NCBI GenBank assembly: GCA_002706445.1 | Contig: PALE01000034.1 | Span: forward strand, 1 to 64,000 | DNA: 64,000 bases | Source of the DNA: Erythrobacteraceae bacterium | GTDB taxonomy: Bacteria; Pseudomonadota; Alphaproteobacteria; Sphingomonadales; Sphingomonadaceae | Reading direction: 5' to 3' | Part shown: positions 9,431-18,762 of the stretch, piece by piece | Numbering within the stretch: the stretch's first letter is position 1 | Layout: the number at the start of each line of letters is the position of its first letter | Made by a program: the position numbers and the translations under genes | Notes under the pieces: model-generated | What the model was told of the DNA's origin: nothing | The model's database searches: none | What the model saw: only the letters and a program-made list of their open reading frames with translations

Positions 9431-10981
9431 ATGACTATGCATCCGATCGCCTATGCCGCGACCCGACCCGATCATCCCGCCGTAATCATGGCGGGCAGCA
9501 GGGAGCAGATGACCTATGGAGAGATGGACGCGAACTCCAATCGCTTCGCCCATTTGCTGCGGTCAAACGGGCTGGGTGCAGGAGACGCCTTTGCCTTGCT
9601 CCTCGAAAACCGGATCGAATATTACACGCTGATCTGGGGTTCGCAGCGGGCCGGAACGATGCTGGTTCCCATTTCAACCCGGCTGACCGCACCCGAAATT
9701 GCCTACATCATCAGCGATGCAGAGGCGAAGCTGTTGATCACTTCGACCGCCTTTGCCGAGGTTCTGGCAGGCGTGCGGGCCGAGCTGCCCGATCTGAAAA
9801 TCCTGATCGCCGATGGCGAGGGTGCCGAAAACTTCGGCGATGCGCTTGCTGCGCAACCGGGCGATCCGATCCCTGACCAAAGCGCCGGTGCGGTCATGCT
9901 TTATTCTTCCGGCACAACCGGACGGCCCAAGGGTATTCGACCGGCACCTCCAGAAGACCCTGCGGTGGATGCGCCTGTTGCGCTGATGGGGCTTGCCGTC
10001 ATGGGGGCGGGGATGCCGACCGACGGATCGATGGTCTATCTCTCGCCCGCGCCCCTTTACCACGCGGCGCCGATCGGGTGGTCATCGGTGGTGCACCGCC
10101 TCGGCGGGACCGTCGTCATGATGGAGAAGTTCGAGCCGGAAACGGCTCTGCAGGCGATCGAGAAATACAAGGTCACCGACAGCCAGTGGGTTCCGACCCA
10201 TTTTGTCCGCTTCCTCAAGCTCGATCCCGAGATTCGCACCCGTTACGATCTTTCCAGCCATCAGCGCGCGCTCCACGCCGCAGCGCCGTGTCCGGTGCCG
10301 ATCAAGCAGGACATGATCGAATGGTGGGGGCCGATCATCAATGAATATTACGCCGGCAGCGAAGGCATCGGGATGACGCTGGTCAAGAGCCCCGAATGGC
10401 TCACCCATCCCGGTACGGTCGGCACAGCGATCTACGGCAAGCTGCATATCTGCGGTCCCGACGGCGAAGAGGTTCCCGCAGGCACCGACGGTGTGGTCTA
10501 TTTCGAAAACGAAATCCTGCCGACCTATCACAACGATCCGGCCAAGACTGCCGATGCCATGCATCCCAAGGGCTGGATGACGCTCGGCGACATCGGCCAT
10601 GTCGATGAGGAAGGCTATCTCTTCCTCACCGACCGCAAGAGCCACATGATCATCTCGGGCGGCGTCAATATCTACCCGCAGGAGATCGAGAACCTGCTCG
10701 CGACCCACGAGAAAGTAATGGACGCTGCCGTCATCGGAGCGCCGTGCCCCGATCTTGGGGAAAAGGTCGTCGCGGTGGTGCAGCCGATGGACATGGCTGA
10801 GGCCGGAGAAGCGCTTGAGCAGGAACTGCGCGACTATCTCGCGCCGAACCTTGCGCGGATCAAAATGCCCAAGCTGTTCGATTTCCGCCCCGATCTGCCG
10901 CGCGAGGCCAATGGCAAGCTCTACAAGCGCGAACTGCGGGACGAATTCGAAGCAAAGGCGCGCGCCGGGGAGGCTGTCTGA
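9431..10981 (+). CDS. Acyl-CoA synthetase (AMP-forming)
   Basis: A 516-residue adenylate-forming enzyme that activates a carboxylic acid with ATP and CoA. The P-loop YSSGTTGRPKG, the GWMTLGDIG segment, the hinge DRKSHMIISGGVNIYPQEIE and the catalytic Lys in REANGKLYKREL are all present. The substrate pocket cannot be read from sequence. AGGGAGAG precedes the ATG. The stop TGA overlaps the ATG of the P450 frame at 10981, so both belong to one transcript. Acid activation next to a P450 suggests breakdown of a hydrophobic compound such as a terpenoid or steroid side chain (inference). Confidence 0.93.
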   Translation: MTMHPIAYAATRPDHPAVIMAGSREQMTYGEMDANSNRFAHLLRSNGLGAGDAFALLLENRIEYYTLIWGSQRAGTMLVPISTRLTAPEIAYIISDAEAKLLITSTAFAEVLAGVRAELPDLKILIADGEGAENFGDALAAQPGDPIPDQSAGAVMLYSSGTTGRPKGIRPAPPEDPAVDAPVALMGLAVMGAGMPTDGSMVYLSPAPLYHAAPIGWSSVVHRLGGTVVMMEKFEPETALQAIEKYKVTDSQWVPTHFVRFLKLDPEIRTRYDLSSHQRALHAAAPCPVPIKQDMIEWWGPIINEYYAGSEGIGMTLVKSPEWLTHPGTVGTAIYGKLHICGPDGEEVPAGTDGVVYFENEILPTYHNDPAKTADAMHPKGWMTLGDIGHVDEEGYLFLTDRKSHMIISGGVNIYPQEIENLLATHEKVMDAAVIGAPCPDLGEKVVAVVQPMDMAEAGEALEQELRDYLAPNLARIKMPKLFDFRPDLPREANGKLYKRELRDEFEAKARAGEAV

Positions 10982-12282
10982 TGGCTACGCAGGACAAACC
11001 GCGACTCGACCCTGTGACGGCCCGGCAGGTTATCGATCCCTCCGCCTAAGCCGAGTGGGATCCGGTTCTCGACACATTCGATCGACTGCGCGAAGAAACG
11101 CCGGTGGCATGGGTGGATGCAGGCGATCCCGGCATCCACCCGCCGTTCTGGCTCGTCACCCGCTATGAAGATGTGATGCGCGTGTCGAAGGACAATGCGA
11201 CCTTCCTCAACAACCCGCGCACCGTGGTCTTCAGCCTCACCGAAGGAATCGAGTTCGCCAAAGCGTTCAGCGGCGGGACCGAACATATGGTCGCGAGCCT
11301 CGTCACCTTCGATGCGCCGGTGCATATGAAGTATCGCAAGCTGACGCAGGACTGGTTCATGCCCAAGAACCTGCGCACGATCGAGGACGAGATCCGCGGC
11401 ATCGCCAGCGCGACGGTCGACCGTCTGATCGCAGCGGGCGAAGAGGTCGATTTCTGCAAGCTTGTCAGCGCGCCCTATCCGCTGCATGTCGTCATGCAGA
11501 TTTTGGGCGTGCCCGAAGAGGATGAGCCGCTGATGCTCACGCTGACGCAGCAGATGTTCGGCGGGTCGGACGAAGACCTCAACCAGTCGGGCATGAAGGA
11601 CCTCTCACCCGAAGCGATCACCCAGATCGTCGCCGGTGCGGTGAAGAATTTCGAGCAGTATTTCGCCAAGATCACCGCCGACCGCCGCGCCAATCCGCAA
11701 GGCGACGTCGCGAGCACGATTGCCAATGCCACCGTCGATGGCGAACCGCTCAATGATCGTGACATGATGGGCTATTACATCATCGTTGCCGCGGCTGGAC
11801 ATGACACGACCTCCGCCAGCACCGCAGGCGCGATGATGGCGCTGGCGAAAGATCACGAGCAATGGGCGCGCGTGCGCGAAGATCGCTCGCTGCTACCCGG
11901 CATTGTCGAAGAGGCGATCCGCTGGACCAGCCCGGTGCAGCACTTCATGCGCACGGCGGCCGAAGACACCGAGATTGGTGGTCAGCCTATCGCCAAGGGC
12001 GACTGGATCATGATCAACTATATCGCGGCAAACCATGATCCGGCCGTGTTCGACGATCCGCGCCGATTCGATGCCGCGCGCACACCCAATCGCCACCTCG
12101 CCTTCGGAGCGGGCGCGCATCAGTGCCTCGGCCTGCATCTGGCGCGGCTGGAGATGCGGATATTGTTCGAGGTTTTGCTCGACCGCATCGAAAGCGTCGA
12201 ACTGGCAGGTGAACCTGCGCGCTCCAAGTCAACCTTTGTCGGAGGGCTGAAGACCTTGCCGCTGAAGATCAAACCTGCGTGA
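10981..12282 (+). pseudogene. Cytochrome P450 (CYP108-like) interrupted by an in-frame TAA at codon 23
   Basis: From the ATG at 10981, which overlaps the synthetase stop, the frame reads MATQDKPRLDPVTARQVIDPSA, then TAA (11047-11049), then AEWDPVLDTFDRLREETP in the same frame. All core P450 motifs follow: I-helix AAAGHDTTSAS, EEAIR for ExxR, and the heme loop FGAGAHQCLG with Cys382 in full-length numbering. From memory the sequence resembles CYP108 (P450terp), where this position is a Tyr, so TAT or TAC to TAA is the likely change. Translation from ATG 11104 would give 392 residues lacking the first 41. It may be a nonsense allele, a sequencing error, or a re-started protein. Confidence 0.85.
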
Positions 12283-12427
12283 TCTTGCGAGTCCAAGTCT
12301 TGCATATGGGAAGCCCTACGCAACAAAACAAGCCTTGAGCCTTCAATAAAGTTGCATTCGAGTACTATCGGAGCGCGATGTCCGATTTTACTGTCGGAAT
12401 GAAACAATATGTGCTAATAATCTCGGC

Positions 12428-12520
12428 ATGGGAAAAACTTGGAAAAGCTCGGTTGCAGGTCTTGCAGCGGGCTTCGTTGCAGGGTCGCCCTGCGCCTCGA
12501 TGAGAGGGGTGAGCGCATGA
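12428..12520 (+). CDS. Possible 30-aa leader ORF before the yqiJ-like gene
   Basis: ATG 12428 opens a 30-codon frame (MGKTWKSSVAGLAAGFVAGS...) that stops at TGA 12518-12520, overlapping the next ATG by ATGA. The overlap would allow translational coupling. No good ribosome site is seen upstream and no family is recognised, so coding is doubtful. Confidence 0.22.
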   Translation: MGKTWKSSVAGLAAGFVAGSPCASMRGVSA

Positions 12521-13161
12521 TCCTGCTCGAACCGCACAACCTGCCTTTCGCCATCTCGCTTGGCGCCTTGTTCGTCATTGCGATCCTGCAAGTGATCGGC
12601 GCGGGCGACATGTTCGATAGCGGTGATGTCGATATCGGCATCGATATGGACGCAGATATTGCCGATGGCCTCGAAGCCAGCGGTTTTATGGACGGTTTCT
12701 TCAGCGTGCTCGGTATCGGGCGCGTGCCGTTCCTGATCTGGCTTTCCTGCCTGCTGTTCGTCTTTTCACTGGTCGGCGTGCTCGGCCAGTGGGTGATCGG
12801 CAGCGTGACCGGCGATCCGCTCGGAGCAGGACTTGCATCACTGCTGGCAGCTGCAGCGGCTCTGCCGCTCAACGGCGTGCTGGTGCGGCCTTTGGGACGC
12901 ATTCTGCCGCAGGACGAAAGCTCTGCAGTGGGCCTCGAAAGCCTGGTCCGCCGCGATGCGGTGATCCAGACCGGAACCTCGCGCGCCGGCTCGCCTGCGC
13001 GCGCCAAAGTCAAAGATGCTTTCGGGCATCCCCATTTTGTAATGGTCGAACCGCATGATGAAGGTGCGCAGCTGGCCGAGGGCGAGACCGTGTTGCTCGT
13101 GCGCCGCGAAGGAGAACTCTTCTTCGGCGTCACATACGAGAACCCGATGCTGCGGCCCTGA
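12517..13161 (+). CDS. YqiJ-like inner-membrane protein with C-terminal OB fold
   Basis: A 214-residue membrane protein. It has an N-terminal helix (FAISLGALFVIAILQVIG), an acidic Asp-rich loop (about 28-50), two more membrane helices (residues about 65-115) and a soluble C-terminal domain. The arrangement matches E. coli YqiJ, the partner of the flotillin YqiK. The start ATG 12517 has GAGGGG upstream, and the longer track start is not supported. It lies 26 bases before the flotillin gene, and the pair is probably one operon acting in membrane microdomain or envelope stress functions (known only in outline for the family). Confidence 0.85.
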   Translation: MILLEPHNLPFAISLGALFVIAILQVIGAGDMFDSGDVDIGIDMDADIADGLEASGFMDGFFSVLGIGRVPFLIWLSCLLFVFSLVGVLGQWVIGSVTGDPLGAGLASLLAAAAALPLNGVLVRPLGRILPQDESSAVGLESLVRRDAVIQTGTSRAGSPARAKVKDAFGHPHFVMVEPHDEGAQLAEGETVLLVRREGELFFGVTYENPMLRP

Positions 13162-13187
13162 ACCGATAGAGATTGATTGGAGGGAAT

Positions 13188-14924
13188 ATGGATTTCTGGA
13201 CTATGGTGATGTTCGCAGGCGGCGGTTTTGCGCTGCTTGTCATCCTCTTTATTTTCCTCACGACGCTCTACCGTCGCGCCTCGAAGGAGATTGCCTTCGT
13301 TCGAACCGGCGTCGGCGGCGAGAAGGTTGTGATGAACGGCGGTGCGTTGGTGCTTCCGGTGTTTCACGAGACCATGCCGGTCAACATGAACACGCTGGTG
13401 CTGTCGGTGGTTCGCCGCGACGGCGAGGCGCTAATCACGCTCGACCGCCTGCGGATCGACGTGAAGGCGGAATTCTACGTCCGCGTTCGCCCCGATGCAG
13501 GCTCGATTGCAATGGCGGCACAAACGCTCGGCCAGCGCACGATGCAGCCCGAAATGCTCAAGGACCTCGTCGAAGGTAAATTCGTCGACGCGCTGCGTTC
13601 GGTCGCGGCGGGAATGAGCATGAACGAGCTGCACGAACAGCGCGCTGACTTCGTGCAAAAAGTGCAGCAAGTGTCGTCGAACGATCTTGCGATGAACGGT
13701 CTGGAACTTGAGTCGGTCTCGCTGACCGGTCTCGACCAGACGAGCATCGAGCACTTCAACGCCAACAACGCCTTTGACGCCGAAGGTCTGACCAAACTCA
13801 CCGAACAGATCGAGGCGCGCAAGAAACTGCGCAACGACATCGAGCAGGACACCCGCGTGCAGATGGAGACCAAGAACCTCGAAGCCGATACGCGCAGCTT
13901 CGAAATCGGGCGCGACAAGGAATACGCCCGGCTCCAGCAGGAACGCGAAGTTGAGATCCGTCGCGCCGGTCAAATGTCCGAGATCGCCCGCGAGCAGGCC
14001 GAGCGCCAGCGCGAAGCCGATGCGGCGCGGATCGAGGCGAAGAAGCAGGTCGATGCCCAGCAGATCGAGGCCGACCGCCTCGTCGAAGAGGCTCGCATCG
14101 ATCAGCAACGAGCACTCGAAATCGCGCGTCAGGAACAGCAGATTGCGGTCCAGAACAAGTCTCGCGAGGAAAGCCAGGCCAAGGCCGAAGCTGACGCTGC
14201 GCGTGCGCTGGCAGTGGCTGCCGAAGAGCAGGTTACGACCAGCCGTGAAAGCGAAGTCGCAGAGCGTCTCAAGAAGATCGAGCTGATCGAAGCTGCCAAG
14301 CAGGCAGAGCGCGAAGCGATCGGGATCAAGGTTGAAGCCGAAGCCGAAAAGGACGCGGCGACCAACCGCGCCGAGGCTGCAAGGCTCGAAGCAAAGGGGC
14401 AGGCCGATGCCGAGATCCTGCGCGCCGAAGCCGACCGCGTTCGCTTCGAAGTCGAAGCCGCCGGTCAGCGTGCGGTCAACGAGGCGGCGAACATCCTGTC
14501 GATGGACCAGATCAGCCTGCAGACCAAGCTGGCGCTGCTCAAGGTGCTGCCGGAAGTCATCCGCGAAAGCGCGAAGCCGATGGAAGCTATCGACTCGATC
14601 AAGATCGTGCAGGTCGACGGGCTTACCAACGGTGGCTCGGGCGGAAAGGGCGGAAGCGGTCCGGTCGGCGGCTCGGGCAATCTTGCCAGCGACGCCGTGT
14701 CAGCCGCGCTCGCCTACCGCGCGCAGGCGCCGGTGCTCGACGGCCTGATGAAGGAGCTCGGTCTCGACGGTTCCTCGCTCGGCACGCTGGTGCAGGCCGC
14801 AGCGGAAGACCCCAAGGGCGAGGCCGCCAAGAAGCTCTCGGAATTGAGCTTTGAAGAGGTTGATGTCGAGCCTGAAGGTCTGGCGGTCCAGGGCGAAGAG
14901 CCGAAGGACGAAGCCGCCGAATAG
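13188..14924 (+). CDS. Flotillin family (YqiK-like) SPFH protein
   Basis: A 578-residue protein with one N-terminal membrane helix (VMFAGGGFALLVILFIFLTTLY), then an SPFH/Band 7 domain (about 30-200), then a long Ala/Glu-rich coiled coil (about 210-440), and a flotillin-type C-terminal region. A Gly-rich linker (GGSGGKGGSGPVGGSG) precedes a short acidic tail. Flotillins assemble into membrane-bound oligomers and organise membrane domains. The ATG at 13188 follows a GGAGGG site. A terminator follows within 25 bases, closing the YqiJ/flotillin unit. Confidence 0.93.
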   Translation: MDFWTMVMFAGGGFALLVILFIFLTTLYRRASKEIAFVRTGVGGEKVVMNGGALVLPVFHETMPVNMNTLVLSVVRRDGEALITLDRLRIDVKAEFYVRVRPDAGSIAMAAQTLGQRTMQPEMLKDLVEGKFVDALRSVAAGMSMNELHEQRADFVQKVQQVSSNDLAMNGLELESVSLTGLDQTSIEHFNANNAFDAEGLTKLTEQIEARKKLRNDIEQDTRVQMETKNLEADTRSFEIGRDKEYARLQQEREVEIRRAGQMSEIAREQAERQREADAARIEAKKQVDAQQIEADRLVEEARIDQQRALEIARQEQQIAVQNKSREESQAKAEADAARALAVAAEEQVTTSRESEVAERLKKIELIEAAKQAEREAIGIKVEAEAEKDAATNRAEAARLEAKGQADAEILRAEADRVRFEVEAAGQRAVNEAANILSMDQISLQTKLALLKVLPEVIRESAKPMEAIDSIKIVQVDGLTNGGSGGKGGSGPVGGSGNLASDAVSAALAYRAQAPVLDGLMKELGLDGSSLGTLVQAAAEDPKGEAAKKLSELSFEEVDVEPEGLAVQGEEPKDEAAE

Positions 14925-14947
14925 GCCGCATCCCAGCGTAAGATTGG

Positions 14948-14980
14948 CCCCGCTGCGCTATCCGGCGCGGCGGGGTTTTT
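14948..14980 (+). terminator. Terminator after the flotillin gene
   Basis: The outer stem CCCCGC/GCGGGG encloses a second GC-rich stem and is followed by TTTTT. The T run touches the end of the convergent galU gene. No T run is seen for the opposite strand, so it appears one-directional. Confidence 0.85.
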
Positions 14981-14981
14981 C

Positions 14982-15866
14982 TTAGGCGCGCCCCAAAAGC
15001 CGTTCCGCCATCGAGCGGACTTCTGCGCCCATATCTTCGCGCTCGAGCGCCAGCGCGAGTGTCGCTTCGACAAAGCCGGTCTTGCTTCCGCAGTCATAGC
15101 GATTGCCGTCGAATGTCACCGCGTGGAAAGGCTGCGTCCCGATCATGCGGGCCATGGCATCGGTCAGCTGAATCTCGCCGCCCGCTCCTTTTTCCTGCGT
15201 TTCGAGAGTGCGCATCACTTCGGGCTGAAGGATGTAGCGGCCCGAGACGATCTTGTTCGAAGGCGCATCGGCAACCGGCGGCTTTTCGACTAGGCCTTTG
15301 ACCTCGGTCAGCGCGCCGTTCTGCGCACCCGGATCGATCACGCCGTAGCTCGAGACTTCTTCCATCGGGACTTCGAGCACGCTGATCAGATTGCCGCCCA
15401 CCTCGTTGTAGGCATCGACCATCTGCTTCATGCACCCGACCCCGCCGCGATGAGCGATCATCAATTCGTCGGGGAGGAAGATCGCAAACGGCTCGTCACC
15501 GACGATTGCGCGCGCGCACCAGATCGCGTGGCCCAGACCCATCGGTACTTGCTGGCGCACGGTGATGATATCGCCGGGCGTTGCGCGCGTGGGGTCGAGC
15601 ACCGACAGATCCTTGCCGCGCTCGCCCATTGTCGTTTCAAGCTCGTAGGCGATGTCGAAATGCTCGACGATGGCGCTCTTGCCGCGTCCGGTAACGAAGA
15701 TCATCTGCTCGATCCCCGCCTCTCGCGCTTCGTCCACCGCATATTGGATCAACGGTCGATCGACGATCGGCAGCAGTTCCTTGGGGATCGCCTTGGTCGC
15801 AGGCAGGAAGCGGGTACCCAGCCCCGCGACGGGAAAAACGGCTTTTTTTATCGGCTTGAGGCTCAT
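14982..15866 (-). CDS. galU: UTP--glucose-1-phosphate uridylyltransferase
   Basis: A 294-residue enzyme that makes UDP-glucose from UTP and glucose 1-phosphate for polysaccharide and lipid sugar synthesis. The N-terminal nucleotide-binding signature VFPVAGLGTRFLPATKAIPKELLPI is intact, as are FVTGRGKSAIVEHFD and the EKP segment (KGLVEKPP). The length is normal. It is convergent with the flotillin gene and divergent from murA. It is likely the supplier for the exopolysaccharide genes elsewhere in the window (inference). Confidence 0.97.
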   Translation of the reverse strand: MSLKPIKKAVFPVAGLGTRFLPATKAIPKELLPIVDRPLIQYAVDEAREAGIEQMIFVTGRGKSAIVEHFDIAYELETTMGERGKDLSVLDPTRATPGDIITVRQQVPMGLGHAIWCARAIVGDEPFAIFLPDELMIAHRGGVGCMKQMVDAYNEVGGNLISVLEVPMEEVSSYGVIDPGAQNGALTEVKGLVEKPPVADAPSNKIVSGRYILQPEVMRTLETQEKGAGGEIQLTDAMARMIGTQPFHAVTFDGNRYDCGSKTGFVEATLALALEREDMGAEVRSMAERLLGRA

Positions 15867-15994
15867 ATCTCGCTTTCTCGATTTGTATTCATGACCTGCA
15901 TGTTCGCACCGGTAAGGTCAACGTTGCGGCATCAATCGCGCAAGCATGTTTCAGTTGAGTTGCGCGCCATGCGAGTTTCGCTAAGGCATTTCTT

Positions 15995-17275
15995 ATGGAC
16001 AAACTCATCATTCGCGGCGGCAACCGCCTTTCGGGCGATATTCCGATCTCCGGGGCGAAGAACGCCGCGCTCACTCTTATTCCTTGCGCGCTGTTGACCG
16101 AGGAGCCGGTGACGCTGCGCAATTTGCCGCGGCTTGCCGACATCGACGGGTTCCAGCACCTGATGAACCAGTTCGGCGTGATGACCGCGATCCAGGGCAC
16201 AAGGCCGGAGGATTTCGGCCGCGTCATGACGATGGAGGCGACCCGCATTACCTCCAGCGTCGCGCCGTATGATCTGGTGCGCAAGATGCGCGCGTCGATT
16301 CTGGTGCTCGGCCCGATGCTGGCGCGCATGGGTGAGGCGACCGTCTCGATGCCGGGCGGCTGTGCGATCGGCAACCGGCCTATCGATCTGCACCTGAAAG
16401 CGCTCGAAGCCTTCGGCGCGGAGATCGAACTGACGCAGGGCTACGTCAGAGCCATGGCACCCGACGGCGGCTTGCCGGGGGGCGATTTCGACTTCCCCGT
16501 CGTGTCTGTCGGCGCGACCGAGAATGCGCTGATGGCGGCGGTTCTCGCCAATGGCACAAGCCGTCTGTTCAACGCAGCGCGCGAGCCGGAAATCGTCGAT
16601 CTGTGCAACCTCCTCGTTGCCATGGGTGCAGAGATCGAAGGTATCGGTTCGAGCGATCTCACCATCCACGGCGCGAAGCGGCTCCACGGTGCGACTTATC
16701 GGGTCATGGCCGACCGTATCGAAGCCGGCTCCTACGCTTGCGCTGCGGCGATTACCGGCGGCGAAGTGCGGCTTGTCGGCGCGAATGCGCACGATATGGC
16801 CTCGACCATCCACGCGCTGCAGAAGATCGGGCTCGATGTGACGCACGATGCCAAGAGCGTGACCGTCGCAGCCAACGGCCCGCTCAAGCCGACCGACCTC
16901 ACCACGGCTCCGTTTCCGGGACTAGCGACCGATATGCAGGCCCAGCTGATGAGCCTGCTGTGCAAGGCCGAGGGTACGAGCGTGCTCAAGGAAACGATTT
17001 TCGAAAACCGTTTCATGCACGTACCCGAACTCACTCGCATGGGGGCCGACATTTCGACCGAGGGCCGCACCGCCATCGTAAAGGGTCCTGTGCAGCTGAC
17101 CGGCGCGGAAGTCATGGCGACCGATCTGCGCGCATCGATGAGCCTGATCATCGCCGCGCTTGCTGCCGAGGGCGAGACGACGGTGCGGCGTATTTATCAC
17201 CTCGACCGCGGCTACGAGCGGCTGGAGGAAAAGCTCCAGCTGGTCGGCGCCGATATCGAGCGGGTCGACGACTAG
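15995..17275 (+). CDS. murA: UDP-N-acetylglucosamine 1-carboxyvinyltransferase
   Basis: A 426-residue MurA catalysing the first committed step of peptidoglycan synthesis, transfer of enolpyruvate to UDP-GlcNAc. GAKNAAL near the N-terminus and the catalytic Cys123 in [15 protein letters not shown] are present, so the enzyme should be fosfomycin-targetable, unlike Asp variants. The C-terminal [18 protein letters not shown] and [13 protein letters not shown] segments are typical. It is transcribed away from galU. The start ATG has a modest AAGG site. Confidence 0.97.
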   Translation: MDKLIIRGGNRLSGDIPISGAKNAALTLIPCALLTEEPVTLRNLPRLADIDGFQHLMNQFGVMTAIQGTRPEDFGRVMTMEATRITSSVAPYDLVRKMRASILVLGPMLARMGEATVSMPGGCAIGNRPIDLHLKALEAFGAEIELTQGYVRAMAPDGGLPGGDFDFPVVSVGATENALMAAVLANGTSRLFNAAREPEIVDLCNLLVAMGAEIEGIGSSDLTIHGAKRLHGATYRVMADRIEAGSYACAAAITGGEVRLVGANAHDMASTIHALQKIGLDVTHDAKSVTVAANGPLKPTDLTTAPFPGLATDMQAQLMSLLCKAEGTSVLKETIFENRFMHVPELTRMGADISTEGRTAIVKGPVQLTGAEVMATDLRASMSLIIAALAAEGETTVRRIYHLDRGYERLEEKLQLVGADIERVDD

Positions 17276-17402
17276 CTTCGCCTTATGCTGGCCTGCAAAT
17301 TGCGACGGTCCGACCTTCCGGTGCTCACGACCATCAAGGTCGCTGCGCGCCGGGTGCCGGCCCCTCACAATTTTCGGCGAAGCCTAAGCCAAAGCTGAAT
17401 TA

Positions 17403-17627
17403 CTACCGGGCGACCAGCCACACCCGGATTGCGCTGGCGAGACCGGGCGGCGTTTCGGCCCTGATCCGCTCCGCATCGATCCGCGCGACCAGCGCGCTCA
17501 CCGGCAGTTCCTCCTGCTCGGCAGCGGATTTGAGCATGTCCCAGAACAGCGGTTCGAGGCTGATCGAGGTCTTGTGCCCGTCGATCGCGATCGAGCGTTT
17601 GACCGGCGGGTGATAGGGCGGTGTCAT
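17403..17627 (-). CDS. Ribbon-helix-helix (RHH_4) domain protein
   Basis: A 74-residue protein of the PF13467 type, common as a stand-alone in alphaproteobacteria. The beta strand RSIAIDGHKTSISLE is followed by two helices (PLFWDMLKSAAEQEELPVSALVARIDAE). It would bind DNA as a dimer, but its targets are unknown. It is divergent from the LuxR-DUF4019 gene across a 320-bp region that holds repeated TTGACA motifs, which could be its sites (speculation). Confidence 0.8.
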   Translation of the reverse strand: MTPPYHPPVKRSIAIDGHKTSISLEPLFWDMLKSAAEQEELPVSALVARIDAERIRAETPPGLASAIRVWLVAR

Positions 17628-17686
17628 AACGCCGATCTAGCAGGCGAGAGAGCCGGCTGCGCGGTGTTTTTGCAATTGCGAAGAAA

Positions 17687-17775
17687 GTTGACAAAGTTGA
17701 CACGGTGTCAAGCGCCCCTTTCGGCCTTAAGGCATTGATAAATAGGTGACAATGTATGAATATCGAAGTTGACAC
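17687..17775. promoter_or_regulatory. Cluster of GTTGACA motifs with a TTGACAC-G-GTGTCAA palindrome
   Basis: In the 320-bp gap between the divergent RHH and LuxR-DUF4019 genes, GTTGACA occurs at 17687, 17696 and 17768. The second copy forms a perfect inverted repeat, TTGACACGGTGTCAA (17697-17711). The third could also serve as a -35 box for the rightward gene. The rest of the gap shows no gene I can support. Confidence 0.5.
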
Positions 17776-17949
17776 TTTGCCGTGCGAAAACAGTATGGGC
17801 ATAGCGGCCGGGCAACCGAAAGCGACGATGGGAAAGAGCAGACGGCACCCTATCGCGGGCCGGCCCTGTAGGAAAATCATGTGCTTCGCACCGCGCGCTA
17901 CAAGAAATTTGGGGTGGCCGCAGGCGACCCAAAGCGCCAGATTGGGCGC

Positions 17950-18708
17950 ATGGATGCCGCGCTCGACACGCTGACCGACAAGGAAAAGGAAACGCTGCGG
18001 CTGATCGTGCGTGGGCACGATGCCAAGTCGGCGGCGAGCGCGCTCGACCTGTCGGTCCACACGATCAACGAACGCTTGCGATCTGCGCGCCGCAAGCTCG
18101 ACGTGACGAGCAGCCGCGAAGCTGCCCGGCTCCTGCTCGAAAGCGAAGGCGCAGCCACCGACACAGACCCCGAAAATCTTGGGTACAAGCATTTGGGGGA
18201 TGCCGAAACGCCCCCGAATGCCGATCCTTCCTCCGTCACCGCACAGCCCGATCACCGTGCGGTATGGATAGGAGGAATTGCCATGATTACCGCACTTACC
18301 CTTGCTCTCGCCCTTGCTGCGCCGGGACCGTTCGGGGCTGTCGAACCCGACGACGATCAACGTGCCGCGGCGATTGCCGCAGCCGATGCCGAGCGCGAAG
18401 CCGCTGCGCGCCAATGGCTCGCGCTGGTGGACCGATCGGATTGGGAAGCCAGCCATGCTGCCACCGCAAGCAGTTTCCGCGCAGCCAATACCGTCGCGCT
18501 GTGGGAGGAGGCGTCGCAGCAGGTGCGCGCTCCGCTCGGCGCTGTGCTGTCGCGCCGACTGGTTTCGGTCCAGATCGTGCCGAGCGACGAAGGCTATGAA
18601 GCCGTGCGCTTCGAAACCGACTTCGAACATCGCAAAGGCGTGATCGAATCGCTCACATTGCGCCGCGAAGACGGTGTGCTCCGCGTGTCGGGATATTACA
18701 TCGACTGA
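17950..18708 (+). CDS. LuxR-type HTH / transmembrane / DUF4019 protein
   Basis: A 252-residue protein of unusual build. A LuxR/GerE helix-turn-helix lies at the very N-terminus (LTDKEKETLRLIVRGHDAKSAASALDLSVHTINERLRS), with a linker, one membrane helix at about residues 106-126 (WIGGIAMITALTLALALAA), and a DUF4019 domain outside (QWLALVDRSDWEASHAATASSF to the end). The topology implies DNA binding inside and sensing in the periplasm, as in ToxR-like regulators (inference). The start is set by family-like MDAALDTLT; a GTG at 17881 with an AGGA site is an alternative adding 23 residues. Confidence 0.82.
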   Translation: MDAALDTLTDKEKETLRLIVRGHDAKSAASALDLSVHTINERLRSARRKLDVTSSREAARLLLESEGAATDTDPENLGYKHLGDAETPPNADPSSVTAQPDHRAVWIGGIAMITALTLALALAAPGPFGAVEPDDDQRAAAIAAADAEREAAARQWLALVDRSDWEASHAATASSFRAANTVALWEEASQQVRAPLGAVLSRRLVSVQIVPSDEGYEAVRFETDFEHRKGVIESLTLRREDGVLRVSGYYID

Positions 18709-18762
18709 AAACGGGCGGGTTCGGGCCGCGCTTTTCGGGTGGGCCGCTTCAGCTCGCCCAGA

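Noticed and set aside
17756-17974. 72-residue ORF in the RHH/LuxR gap
   Set aside because: No family, no ribosome site, and it overlaps the repeat cluster and the LuxR start.
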